NCBI RefSeq assembly: GCF_040703035.1
Contig: NZ_CP159996.1
Coordinates: 2,514,001 to 2,578,000 of the forward strand
DNA length: 64,000 nucleotides
DNA from: Terribacillus aidingensis
GTDB taxonomy: Bacteria > Bacillota > Bacilli > Bacillales > Amphibacillaceae
Direction of reading: 5' to 3'
The position numbers and the translations under genes were made by a program. Below, in pieces: positions 24,979-33,492 of this stretch (its first letter is position 1; each line of letters opens with the position of its first letter). The notes beneath the pieces were generated by a model. That model was not told where the DNA came from and made no database searches. It saw only the letters and a list, made by a program, of their open reading frames with translations.

Positions 24979-25572
24979 TTATATGTTTATCTCGAACCCA
25001 TTAACACCATAGAATTTTAAGTTTTCGAAGTCTACTTTAAGCGACTGGTATTGCATGATACCTGTATCCACCTGGCCTCGCTCATAGGCAAACTGCGGTT
25101 TATTCGGCGTATTCTTTATTTCCGGAGAGTGGATCTTCACATCGATATTCAAATCAGAAGGCTGATAATCGATCTTTACAGAAAATCGAGAAGGGATCCA
25201 CCCAATTGCGAAATCCTTCAGTTTCCGTTCATCTATCCGTTTTGCTTGGGCCACAATCGGATCTCCGCCTTTTTCAATTTCCATCATTTCCTTACCTTCC
25301 TGGACACGGCGCGCGATGCCTTCCAAGTTAGATTTCTTGCCAAGCTCCGCAAAATCCTCTATCCGTTTAAAGACAGATTTCAAGTCCATATCATTCCACG
25401 CTTGTGTCTGATCAATCGTAAGCTTGGATGGTGTTGTATGCATCGTAATTTCAGCTTGGGGCTGACGAATCGTTTGTTCTGCTTCAGGCTGTTGGATATT
25501 CACTGTCGCATCGGTTGTATTAATACTGATCTTAGCCTGCTGAGATTGTAATCGCACTTGAGGCATTTGCAT
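24979..25572 (-). CDS. yviE: DUF6470 protein YviE
   Basis: A 197-residue soluble protein with an N-terminal stretch of repeated short beta strands (VRLQSQQAKISINTTDATVN, EAEQTIRQPQAEITMH) and a charged centre. It matches YviE, found between flgL and fliW in Bacillus. Function unknown; position implies a flagellar role. AAAGGAG precedes the ATG. It lies behind a terminator that follows flgL. Confidence 0.85.
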   Translation of the reverse strand: MQMPQVRLQSQQAKISINTTDATVNIQQPEAEQTIRQPQAEITMHTTPSKLTIDQTQAWNDMDLKSVFKRIEDFAELGKKSNLEGIARRVQEGKEMMEIEKGGDPIVAQAKRIDERKLKDFAIGWIPSRFSVKIDYQPSDLNIDVKIHSPEIKNTPNKPQFAYERGQVDTGIMQYQSLKVDFENLKFYGVNGFEINI

Positions 25573-25592
25573 AAGTATTACTCCTTTCTATA

Positions 25593-25620
25593 CAAAAAGC
25601 CCCGCCTACTGGCAGAGCTT
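25593..25620 (-). terminator. Terminator between flgL and yviE
   Basis: Minus strand hairpin AGCTCTGCC / GGCGGGGCT (with G.U pairs), loop AGTA, followed by TTTTTG. It may attenuate expression of yviE-fliW-csrA relative to flgMNKL. Confidence 0.7.
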
Positions 25621-25629
25621 TATCTATTT

Positions 25630-26514
25630 TTATCGTAGAAAGTCCATAAGGGTTGGTTGAATAATTCGCGCACCTGCTGACATCGCCGCTCGATGAACTG
25701 CTTCCTGGGAAGTAAGATTCATTATAACTTCTTCCATTTCGGCATCCTCGTTATTGGACATCAATTCTGTGGCAGACAGCTCCTGATCACCCAAGCGGGA
25801 TTCTACAAGATCCATCCGATTCATCCGTGCACCTATATCTGCTCTTTCGTTGACAAGATTATTGATATTCTCGTCTATTAGTCCAATATACTGATCTAAG
25901 TCTTCATCAGAACCATCTGAGCGGAGTGCTGCAGAGAAATTACTCAAGTCATCGAATAATTTATTTCCGAATACTGCACCTCCATCGACATTGATTTTAA
26001 CATCAACACCTTTGGATAAAGTCAGATTAACTGCATTAGAATTAAAATCTACAGTAGTACTGCCATCCTCATTAATCGTAACTGGAGCAGTATTAGTGGC
26101 GGATCCATTAAAAATATATTTCTCATTCACTTGTGTATTTGCAATTGTTGCCAGCTGTTCTTTCAGCTGATCAACTTCCTCTGCAATATTACTTCGCTGT
26201 CCCTCTTCATATGTACCATTGCTCGCTTGGACAGCCAATTCGCGAAGTCGCTGCAGCGCACTTGTAGCGTTGCTCAGAGCAGAATCAGAGTTATCAATCC
26301 AAGTCTGCGCCTCTGATAGGTTTCGCTTGTACTGTGCTACATCACGTACTTCAGTTCGATAACTCATACCCTTTGTCGCAACAACGGGATCATCAGAAGG
26401 CCTTGTGATTTTCTTACCTGATGAAAGCTGTTCAGAATACTTATTCAAGTCGCTATAACTGTTGCTCAGATTACGCAGCATACTGTTGGACATCATACTT
26501 TGTGTTATACGCAT
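25630..26514 (-). CDS. flgL: Flagellar hook-associated protein FlgL (HAP3)
   Basis: A 294-residue protein beginning MRITQSMMSNSMLRNLSNSY with SSGKKITRPSDDPVVATKGM, and a C-terminal flagellin-like coil. HAP3 joins the hook-filament junction protein FlgK to the flagellin filament. Eight bases downstream of flgK. Confidence 0.96.
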   Translation of the reverse strand: MRITQSMMSNSMLRNLSNSYSDLNKYSEQLSSGKKITRPSDDPVVATKGMSYRTEVRDVAQYKRNLSEAQTWIDNSDSALSNATSALQRLRELAVQASNGTYEEGQRSNIAEEVDQLKEQLATIANTQVNEKYIFNGSATNTAPVTINEDGSTTVDFNSNAVNLTLSKGVDVKINVDGGAVFGNKLFDDLSNFSAALRSDGSDEDLDQYIGLIDENINNLVNERADIGARMNRMDLVESRLGDQELSATELMSNNEDAEMEEVIMNLTSQEAVHRAAMSAGARIIQPTLMDFLR

Positions 26515-26521
26515 GTTTCAC

Positions 26522-28039
26522 TTACCTCCCTACTAATCCCATGTTGTTAATAATTGTATCGAGCATTTCGTCTACAGCTGTCATGCTGCGGGCAGCAGCA
26601 TTATAAGCGTGCTGGAACTTGATCATGTTGGTCATTTCTTCATCTAGTGACACACTGGAAACAGATTGACGCTGCAAATCAGCTTGATCGACTAACGAAG
26701 TAGAGTTAGTTGCTTGTCTCTTTGCTTCTTGTGCGTTCACGCCCAATGTACCGATCATACCTTCATAGAAACTGCTGACGGAAGTGTTACCTAGTCCTTC
26801 TAATGGGGAACGCATCGCTTCGGAGAGCTTCTTCGCATTTTCGCCATTACCGGAAGTACCGTCTGCACTTACTGCTATTAGATCAGGATTGCCATTTATC
26901 TCATCGGACAAACTGATATTTGCTGCAGCTCCGTACTGCGATCCGCCTGCGTCAAAGAAATCAATTCCAGAGAGGGTGCCACCTTTTGTATAGCCAGTCT
27001 GCTGCACTGCATTGATAGCCTGTGCAAAGTTGAACGCCATTTTATCAAGGTTTTGCATCATTTCCGGATATGTACCTTTAATAGAACCATCTTCCAGATA
27101 TCCGTATGAATCCATCAGGCCCTTAAGCTCCCCTTTGGAAGTAAAATCCTCTACAGAAATCTCTGTATCTCCAAAAGTAATACTTTCAACAGCCTGCATG
27201 CCGTTCTCATCTTGACCATACTGGACTGATAAAGGCTGATAGGTTTTCGTGTCAGGATCAACCAATACTGCTTGTGCTGCACCCTGTTCATCAACCAATG
27301 TGATTTTCGCAATACCTTGAGCTGCTGTTGGAGCTAAGCCGCCTGATTCCTGGTATTCCACTTTGATGTTGACCATCGAGGAAAGCTCATCGATGAGTAC
27401 ATCTCGTTTATCATACAAATCATTTGTCACCATACCGTGCGGTTCCATTTCGGCGATCTGTTTGTTCAATTCATTGATTTGGTTCATATAAGAGTTGATG
27501 CTCTTCACGGACACATTATCAATTTGATCACGTAGGTCGCCACGAACATTCGTAAGGCTGTCAGAGATATAATTGAACGTATCTGCTACTGCCTTACCCT
27601 TTTCTAAGGCAACAGAACGGGCTCCTGATTCATCTGGTGTAGCCGAAAGATCCTGTAAGGAGCTCCAAAAATCATCCAAAACAGCAGATAAGCCCGAATC
27701 AGACGGCTCGTTAATAATCCCTTCCATTCGGTTCAATGCTTCGGATTTCATGCTCCAGTAAGCAGAAGTTCCAGTCTGCGAACGGTATTGCGCATCCAGG
27801 TAGCTGTTGCGGATACGTTCGATTGAACCTGCTTGGACCCCTGTTCCCTGTTGTCCGGCTATTTGTGGACGATTTAGTCCTGCGGCTGGATATGGGGAGA
27901 TTTGTTCGAAGTTAACGCGCTGTCTTGTATAGCCTTCTGTATTTGCATTCGCAATATTATTGCTTGTCGTATATAACGCCGTCTGTTGCGCAAAAAGCGC
28001 AGAGCGGGCGATTTCTAATCCTTGGAATGTTGATCCCAT
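26522..28039 (-). CDS. flgK: Flagellar hook-associated protein FlgK (HAP1)
   Basis: A 505-residue protein beginning MGSTFQGLEIARSALFAQQT with ANANTEGYTRQRVNFEQ, and the C-terminal motif MIKFQHAYNAAARSMTAVDE. It forms the first junction zone between hook and filament. Length agrees with B. subtilis FlgK (507). Member of the flgM-flgN-flgK-flgL unit. Confidence 0.97.
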   Translation of the reverse strand: MGSTFQGLEIARSALFAQQTALYTTSNNIANANTEGYTRQRVNFEQISPYPAAGLNRPQIAGQQGTGVQAGSIERIRNSYLDAQYRSQTGTSAYWSMKSEALNRMEGIINEPSDSGLSAVLDDFWSSLQDLSATPDESGARSVALEKGKAVADTFNYISDSLTNVRGDLRDQIDNVSVKSINSYMNQINELNKQIAEMEPHGMVTNDLYDKRDVLIDELSSMVNIKVEYQESGGLAPTAAQGIAKITLVDEQGAAQAVLVDPDTKTYQPLSVQYGQDENGMQAVESITFGDTEISVEDFTSKGELKGLMDSYGYLEDGSIKGTYPEMMQNLDKMAFNFAQAINAVQQTGYTKGGTLSGIDFFDAGGSQYGAAANISLSDEINGNPDLIAVSADGTSGNGENAKKLSEAMRSPLEGLGNTSVSSFYEGMIGTLGVNAQEAKRQATNSTSLVDQADLQRQSVSSVSLDEEMTNMIKFQHAYNAAARSMTAVDEMLDTIINNMGLVGR

Positions 28040-28078
28040 GTATATTCCCCTTTTACCGATAGCTTTTCCGTATCTGTG

Positions 28079-28570
28079 TTATGCTTTGGAGTCAAACAAG
28101 GCGCGATTCTGCGGTCGCTGCTGATCCTGGTTAGGTGTACCATAATTCAATGATTGGATGGAGGGAGCAAGCATATCCAGTGAAATCTGCAAGAATTGCA
28201 TCGACTGCTCCAGCAGCTGCTGATTGAGCGCTTCCTGCTTCTTGAGCTCCGTCACCGTCTCAGTAAGGCCGATCAGTTGTTGTTCAAACTGAAGAGCTGA
28301 CTTCTGATCTGTAATCAGTTCCAAAAGCTCCGAAACAGTAGACGGCACCGGAAGTCCAGAAGCAACAGCCCATGATTCTGTTTGCTGAATTCGCAATTTC
28401 TCAATCTGGGCGACAGCTTGCACATGCTTCTTTTCTGCAAGCAGCTGCTTCTGCAGGCTTTCCATGTCGTTTGATTTCAGATGATCTGTTTTCAGCCGAC
28501 TGATTTCAAGAAGACTCCGATGCAATTTATGCAGTTTTTCAATCGTTTCTAATAATGCTTGTAAAGCCAT
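28079..28570 (-). CDS. flgN: Flagellar export chaperone FlgN
   Basis: A 163-residue, largely helical protein beginning MALQALLETIEKLHKLHRSL, in the position and size range of FlgN (YvyG), the chaperone for FlgK and FlgL. The C-terminal 40 residues are polar and probably the flexible client-binding tail. Confidence 0.9.
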   Translation of the reverse strand: MALQALLETIEKLHKLHRSLLEISRLKTDHLKSNDMESLQKQLLAEKKHVQAVAQIEKLRIQQTESWAVASGLPVPSTVSELLELITDQKSALQFEQQLIGLTETVTELKKQEALNQQLLEQSMQFLQISLDMLAPSIQSLNYGTPNQDQQRPQNRALFDSKA

Positions 28571-28588
28571 GGTTGCTCCTCCTTGGTC

Positions 28589-28846
28589 TTATGACCAAAA
28601 ATCCATCATTTTCTTAGCGGTTTTCTCTGCATCGACTTTATATTCGCCATTTTGTACTGCGGCTTTTATCTGTTCCACATGGCTCTGGCGGCTCGCCTGG
28701 ATTTTGTCGCCTTCCTGAAGGCGTTTCGCCTCTGAGGAAATCTCCAATTTATCCTGGCGCTGACTTGCTTTTTGCAAATCTGCCTGCTGCTTGAGCTGTT
28801 TTGTGTACGGATTGAAACCGGATTGGTTCGGACCTTGAATTTTCAA
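28589..28846 (-). CDS. flgM: Anti-sigma-D factor FlgM
   Basis: An 85-residue protein beginning (M)KIQGPNQSGFNPYTKQLKQ, with the C-terminal sigma-binding helix region SHVEQIKAAVQNGEYKVDAE. FlgM holds SigD inactive until the hook-basal body is finished. The start is a TTG at 28846, seven bases after AAAGGGGTG. A SigD-like promoter precedes it, giving negative feedback on SigD. Confidence 0.94.
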   Translation of the reverse strand: MKIQGPNQSGFNPYTKQLKQQADLQKASQRQDKLEISSEAKRLQEGDKIQASRQSHVEQIKAAVQNGEYKVDAEKTAKKMMDFWS

Positions 28847-28888
28847 AGATCTACACCCCTTTCCAACTTCTTAACACTCTTACAGATA

Positions 28889-28915
28889 GTATCGGTCAAC
28901 ATCGGGGAAATGTTA
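28889..28915 (-). promoter_or_regulatory. SigD-like promoter of flgM
   Basis: Minus strand TAAC, 15 bases, ACCGATAC. Close to TAAA-N15-GCCGATAT with three mismatches in total; B. subtilis flgM is known to have a SigD promoter here. Confidence 0.6.
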
Positions 28916-28929
28916 AGCGATTTAATGAA

Positions 28930-29349
28930 TTATTTCACAGAACGATTTGCATTGTAATAGACACGCTGCTCTTTAACACCGGCAGCTGCTACACGTTTCT
29001 CATCCAATTCGCGAGCAACGTCCAGATCTTTGCGCATTTGATCTTTGCAATCTGTGCAAATTTCGCCTTCTGTAATTTGATTGGAACAGTTGCGGCAAGA
29101 ATATGACAGCATCGGGAATTGACTTGGCTGCAATCGTTTTTCACGGACAAATTTGATGATCAATGATTCTGGTACGGTTGTGACTTCCGTAATTTGCTGG
29201 ATGGTTGCTTGGCGATTTTCACGTTTGCGCAGATACTGGTAGACCATTTGGAAGGAACGCTCTTCCTCTCGATGGCAATTCGGACAAATATCTCGGTAAT
29301 CTCGCGCGAATACGCTTCCGCAGCGGACGCAATTTGCTAGTTCTAACAT
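28930..29349 (-). CDS. yvyF: Flagellar operon zinc-ribbon protein YvyF
   Basis: A 139-residue protein with an N-terminal zinc ribbon (CVRCG ... CPNCH), a helical centre (QYLRKRENRQATIQQITEVT) resembling a winged helix, and a second pair CRNC/CTDC. It matches YvyF, which heads the flg operon in Bacillus and is thought to affect flagellar gene expression, by an unsettled mechanism. RBS AGGAGGAGG lies 12 bases ahead of ATG. Confidence 0.9.
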   Translation of the reverse strand: MLELANCVRCGSVFARDYRDICPNCHREEERSFQMVYQYLRKRENRQATIQQITEVTTVPESLIIKFVREKRLQPSQFPMLSYSCRNCSNQITEGEICTDCKDQMRKDLDVARELDEKRVAAAGVKEQRVYYNANRSVK

Positions 29350-29407
29350 AGGCTAACGCCCTCCTCCTAGTATAATAGGTACACTCGTAAGTGACCTGAT
29401 TAGTATA

Positions 29408-29416
29408 ATTATAGCA
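29408..29416 (-). promoter_or_regulatory. Extended -10 promoter candidate of the yvyF-flg operon
   Basis: Minus strand TGCTATAAT, a full TGnTATAAT extended -10 element. No good -35 is seen, as is common for extended -10 promoters. It lies 59-67 bases upstream of yvyF. Confidence 0.45.
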
Positions 29417-29466
29417 TGATAATATAATAAACCCGCGGTTCACACGACATTTGGCATATGGGAAAG

Positions 29467-30144
29467 TTACCCCCTGATTAACGTACAGGCCGTTACAAAT
29501 TCGGTACCATTTTCCTTCAAAACCTGCGCAGCATGCCGAAGCGTTGTTCCTGTTGTATAAATATCATCGATCAAAACAGCGAATTGGGGTGGTTCCGATA
29601 GTAAATAAAACGGATTATCAGCTGTCACTCTGTGCAATCGGCTACGCTTGGATTGCTTTTCTCCATGCTTTCTTCCTAGTGCATTCTTCCGCTTGGCCCG
29701 TGTAAAAGCTGCCAGCTCTTCCGCTTGATTGAAGCCTCTCTCTGCCATCCGCTCTGCGCTTAATGGAATAGGAACAACCTCATACTTGGACTCCTTGAAA
29801 TGCTGAAGATAGAGTTTCCGAAATTCGGCTTCAAACACTTTTCCCAGCACATAATCGCCGCGATATTTCCATCTTGCTATATAATCCTGCATAAATGGCT
29901 CATAGCTGTACAAAGAAACATTCCTCTCCAGCATAGCCTGATAGCTCGTTTTCTCCCACTCGAGACAATCTGAACAAGTAATAGAAGCCGTCTGTTTCAT
30001 GCAACTTGTGCAACCCGGCTCTTTCAGTCTGTGAAAAGACACTTCACAATCCAAACAAAGGAGTGATATCCGCTCCGGCCAAAAGAAAGTGGACCAGCTG
30101 GGACGGGAAGCGTACGATTCTCCGCATCCTACACATAGACTCAT
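29467..30144 (-). CDS. comFC: Competence protein ComFC (phosphoribosyltransferase-like)
   Basis: A 225-residue protein with an N-terminal zinc finger (CVGCG, then CLDC, CTSC, CSDC) and a C-terminal type I PRTase fold with the PRPP loop VLIDDIYTTGTTLRHA. ComFC binds ComFA and is needed for efficient uptake of transforming DNA. Its ATG overlaps the comFA stop by four bases (ATGA). ComFB, between the two in B. subtilis, is missing. Confidence 0.94.
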   Translation of the reverse strand: MSLCVGCGESYASRPSWSTFFWPERISLLCLDCEVSFHRLKEPGCTSCMKQTASITCSDCLEWEKTSYQAMLERNVSLYSYEPFMQDYIARWKYRGDYVLGKVFEAEFRKLYLQHFKESKYEVVPIPLSAERMAERGFNQAEELAAFTRAKRKNALGRKHGEKQSKRSRLHRVTADNPFYLLSEPPQFAVLIDDIYTTGTTLRHAAQVLKENGTEFVTACTLIRG

Positions 30145-31535
30145 AGCCGCTTTGCCCTTCGATTCATGTCGGTGATGGACCGCACTGCCTTATCCATAGC
30201 ATCGCTTCTTCCTTCATGAAAGAAGACAACCTCTCCTGTCGGATCAGCTGGACTTCTGCCGGCGCGGCCTGCAATCTGCACCAATGCCGCCTCATCAAAA
30301 ACATCATGACCAGCATCCAAAATTGCCACATCCACAGAAGGAAACGTCACACCTCGTTCAAGAATGGTTGTCGTTAGGATAATGGCTATATCCCGATTTC
30401 GGAATGCCTGCACTTTTGCCTCTCTGTCTTTATCGGCAGCATGGACAGTTCTTATTAGTGTTTCCGCATCTCTTTTTGGCAGGATTTTTTGTGCGGATGG
30501 ACGAAGCACTTCCTTTGCCTCTTCTTGCAGTCTATCAGCAAGCACGACGGTAGGAAGAAAAATCAGTACCTGCCTTGTCGGATTACTGCGCTTGTTGAGC
30601 CAAAACAGCAGCCTTTTCGGAAAATTCCCTTTTCGTAATTGTTTCTGCAAACCAAAGCAAAGCTTTGATGCAGGTACTGGAAGAGGCTGCCCATGAAAGC
30701 GTACGGGAACGAAAACATGAGGGAGGGTTTTGGCAGCGATTTGCCGCTTTTCTTTTCGCCGTGGTGTTGCAGTGAGGAAAATGGAGGCACATGTCGATTT
30801 CCTGGCTTTTTCCGAGGCGATATGGAGCATCGGGTCAGTATGATATGGAAAAGCATCGATCTCGTCAATGATGAGTACATCAAAAGCATGATAAAACCGC
30901 AGCAGCTGATGCGTGGTCGCCAGGATGAGCTGACCGTCACCCGTTTTATCCGGACTGCTGCCATATAATGCTTGAACAGTGACAGTTGGGAATGCCTGTT
31001 GGAATCGCGGCAGCAATTCCCTGACCACATCCGCTCGCGGTGTCGCAAGACAAATTCGTTTGCCCTGTTGGAGCGAGATCGTAATCCCTTGGAATAGCAT
31101 CTCCGTTTTACCCGCACCGCAGACAGCATGTACCAGCAGCTTCCCATTCTGCTTCATCGCCAAATCAATTGCATTTGCGGCAAGCTGCTGATACCTGGTC
31201 AGTTCTCCTTCCCAAGCACAAGGATTATCATGATAGGGCCACTCAGGCTCCGGGTCAGTCCATTCATAGAGATGTTCACAGGCACTTACTCTTCCCATTT
31301 GAATACAGTTCCTGCAATAAAGATGGATACTGCCACAGATCTGACAGTTAATACTTTGCAAATGAGGCTGTGTCGCATTGCACCGATTACAATATAAGCT
31401 GTTTTTTTCTTTTCGGATTGTTGGAATCTGTTTGAAGTGATGTTGTTGGAGAGCTTCCTGAAGGGCATTAGCTGAGAGTGGAATTTCACGGCTTAATAAT
31501 CGTTTACCAGCATAGCGTTTTGGATCAAGTTCCAT
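30141..31535 (-). CDS. comFA: DNA uptake helicase ComFA
   Basis: A 464-residue DEAD-family ATPase (B. subtilis 463). An N-terminal four-cysteine zinc finger region (CNRC, CQICG, CRNC, about residues 49-90) precedes Walker A AVCGAGKTEML (about 139) and the DEID box LIIDEIDAFP; motif VI is QIAGRAGRSP. It powers import of single-stranded DNA during transformation. Only about 45 bases separate it from degV, and these contain the degV terminator. A competence promoter would therefore have to lie within degV; I could not identify ComK boxes with certainty. Confidence 0.96.
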   Translation of the reverse strand: MELDPKRYAGKRLLSREIPLSANALQEALQQHHFKQIPTIRKEKNSLYCNRCNATQPHLQSINCQICGSIHLYCRNCIQMGRVSACEHLYEWTDPEPEWPYHDNPCAWEGELTRYQQLAANAIDLAMKQNGKLLVHAVCGAGKTEMLFQGITISLQQGKRICLATPRADVVRELLPRFQQAFPTVTVQALYGSSPDKTGDGQLILATTHQLLRFYHAFDVLIIDEIDAFPYHTDPMLHIASEKARKSTCASIFLTATPRRKEKRQIAAKTLPHVFVPVRFHGQPLPVPASKLCFGLQKQLRKGNFPKRLLFWLNKRSNPTRQVLIFLPTVVLADRLQEEAKEVLRPSAQKILPKRDAETLIRTVHAADKDREAKVQAFRNRDIAIILTTTILERGVTFPSVDVAILDAGHDVFDEAALVQIAGRAGRSPADPTGEVVFFHEGRSDAMDKAVRSITDMNRRAKRL

Positions 31536-31552
31536 TTACTTGCTCCTTTCTA

Positions 31553-31583
31553 TAAAAAAAGGGGAGAGAAACTATCTCCCCTT
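31553..31583 (-). terminator. Terminator at the end of degV
   Basis: Minus strand AAGGGGAGA / TCTCCCCTT followed by seven T; it overlaps the last bases of degV. Confidence 0.85.
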
Positions 31584-32424
31584 ACACTTTGTACCACAAA
31601 AATCCAATGGCACCTTCGCCAAGATGGGTGGCGATAACCGGGCCGAAATAAGATACTTCTATTTCTGCATTTGGGTATTCGGCCGCCCATTCCTGACGCA
31701 GACTTTCTGCTTCCTCAGGTCGATTGCCGTGAATGATGCAGGCCTTCATTTTTGCACCATCTGCAGCTTGCTCATCGAATAATGCTTTGATTCGGCTGAT
31801 TGCTTTCTTCTTCGTCCGGATCTTTTCAAACGGTACGATCTTTTTATCCTCAAAATGAAGAACCGGTTTTACCTGGAGCAGACTGCCGATAATGGCTTGG
31901 GCTCCGTTCAAGCGTCCTCCGCGTTGCAGATTGGACAAATCATCAACGATGAAATACGCTATCATCGTTTCTTTCATTTCATCCAAACGCTTAAGAATAT
32001 CTTCAACGCTTGCGCCTTGTTTCACCATACGTGCTGCTTCCAATGCATAGTAGCCTTGGGCCATACAGCTCAGTTCGGAATCATACGCATGGACGTCGAT
32101 TCCTTCTACCATATCGTCGGCAGCCACCATGCTTTGGTACGTACCGCTGATTCCACTGGAAAGATGCACACTGATAACGGCATCATAGGATTCGCTCAGC
32201 TCCTCCAGCTTCTCGATCACTTTACCTACGACTGGCTGGGATGTCTTAGGCAATGCCTTTTGCTGCTTTATCTTGTCATAGAATTCCTCAGCAGTGATAT
32301 CCACTTCTTCCTCATACGTTGCATCGTCGAAAACGACCTGCAATGGGATCATATGTATGTCAAATGCTTCTCGCTGTTCTGGCGTAAGATATGCTGTACT
32401 ATCTGTCATTACAGCAATATTCAT
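31582..32424 (-). CDS. degV: DegV-family fatty acid binding protein
   Basis: A 280-residue protein beginning MNIAVMTDSTAYLTPEQREA, with the DegV signatures (STAYL, VHLSSGISGTYQSM, LQVKPVLHFEDKKI). DegV/FakB proteins present a fatty acid to the kinase FakA for phosphorylation before entry into phospholipid synthesis. The specific ligand cannot be read here. RBS AAGGGAG. Divides comFA from degU, as in B. subtilis. Confidence 0.94.
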   Translation of the reverse strand: MNIAVMTDSTAYLTPEQREAFDIHMIPLQVVFDDATYEEEVDITAEEFYDKIKQQKALPKTSQPVVGKVIEKLEELSESYDAVISVHLSSGISGTYQSMVAADDMVEGIDVHAYDSELSCMAQGYYALEAARMVKQGASVEDILKRLDEMKETMIAYFIVDDLSNLQRGGRLNGAQAIIGSLLQVKPVLHFEDKKIVPFEKIRTKKKAISRIKALFDEQAADGAKMKACIIHGNRPEEAESLRQEWAAEYPNAEIEVSYFGPVIATHLGEGAIGFLWYKV

Positions 32425-32445
32425 GCTATCGGTCTCCCTTACGTT

Positions 32446-32482
32446 TTTCTGCCTTCTATCTAACGATTTCTGCCTTCTATCT
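32446..32482. repeat. Tandem 16-bp direct repeat upstream of degV
   Basis: TTTCTGCCTTCTATCT occurs twice, at 32446-32461 and 32467-32482, with a 21-base period (two helical turns). It lies 22-58 bases upstream of the degV ATG. It may be an operator; a binding protein cannot be assigned. Confidence 0.6.
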
Positions 32483-32601
32483 TACCCTATGCCTGTCCTT
32501 TTTGCATCCATCAATTAGGAATTCATCTCATGCCATTCTAAAGTGATTTACAGATTCCCAGTCTGGAATCACAGTTTTGTCCTAGCTCTCCATCAGAAAA
32601 A

Positions 32602-32633
32602 CAAAAAAAGCCCGGGCTTTATCACCCGGACTC
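32602..32633 (-). terminator. Terminator after degU
   Basis: Minus strand AGTCCGGG / CCCGGGCT hairpin followed by a T run, immediately past degU. Confidence 0.85.
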
Positions 32634-32638
32634 CCACC

Positions 32639-33319
32639 TTACAATACTTCGACCCAGCCGTTGCGGATTGCTGTTACAACTGCTTGTGTACGATCATTAA
32701 CATTCATTTTTTGCAAGATATTACTAACGTGGTTCTTGACTGTTTTTTCACTGATATACAGTGCTTCCGCTACGCCGCGGTTGCTCTTTCCGTCAGCAAG
32801 CAGCTGCAGCACTTCACATTCCCGGCGTGTAAGCAGATGCAATGGACGGCGGTGTTCGCCGATTTTGCTGGAAATGGATGAGTTGCTTTCCTCAGAAAGG
32901 CGTCGGTATTCCTTCACAAGATTATGAGTGACTTTCGGGTGCAAATAGGATCCGCCTTCACTGACGACCTTGATGGCATCAATCAGAGAATCTGCATCCA
33001 TTTCTTTCAGCAAATACCCTTGTGCGCCAGTTTTCAAAGCATGTGTTACGTAGTTTTCATCATCATGGATGGAAAGTATGATGACGTTGATATCTGGACG
33101 GTGTTTGATCAAGTCAGCTGTTGCTTGTACACCGTTTGTAGTCGGCATATTAATGTCCATCAGTACGACGTCAGGATTGAACTTTTCAACAAGCTCAAGT
33201 GCCTCTGACCCGTCGTCTCCTTCTGCTACAACCTGGAAAGCCGGTTCGAATTCCAGGATGCGTTTGACACCCTCTCGAAATAGCTTATGGTCGTCAATCA
33301 ATAATATTCCAGTACTCAT
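32639..33319 (-). CDS. degU: Response regulator DegU
   Basis: A 226-residue NarL/LuxR-type regulator. The receiver domain (about 1-120) has [12 protein letters not shown], the phosphorylation site in [10 protein letters not shown] and [12 protein letters not shown]. The C-terminal HTH (about 160-225) has [20 protein letters not shown] and [20 protein letters not shown]. It controls exoenzymes, competence, biofilm and flagellar genes. The start at 33319 (MSTGILLID) follows AGGAGG; 12 extra upstream codons are not needed. A 173-base gap from degS could house a separate promoter. Confidence 0.97.
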   Translation of the reverse strand: MSTGILLIDDHKLFREGVKRILEFEPAFQVVAEGDDGSEALELVEKFNPDVVLMDINMPTTNGVQATADLIKHRPDINVIILSIHDDENYVTHALKTGAQGYLLKEMDADSLIDAIKVVSEGGSYLHPKVTHNLVKEYRRLSEESNSSISSKIGEHRRPLHLLTRRECEVLQLLADGKSNRGVAEALYISEKTVKNHVSNILQKMNVNDRTQAVVTAIRNGWVEVL

Positions 33320-33492
33320 GTGTTCGCTCCTCCTACAAGTTCTTGTCATTTTCATCTTTTGCTGTGTGCTCTAAGAAATTATGAGTAAGTTGTCAATATA
33401 AGTGCGTTAACAAGTCCCGTCTAAGCGGTTGACATTACATGCTTCTAATTATAAGCATAATTACCTGATTACCGCCACTTATATCCTTCTTT

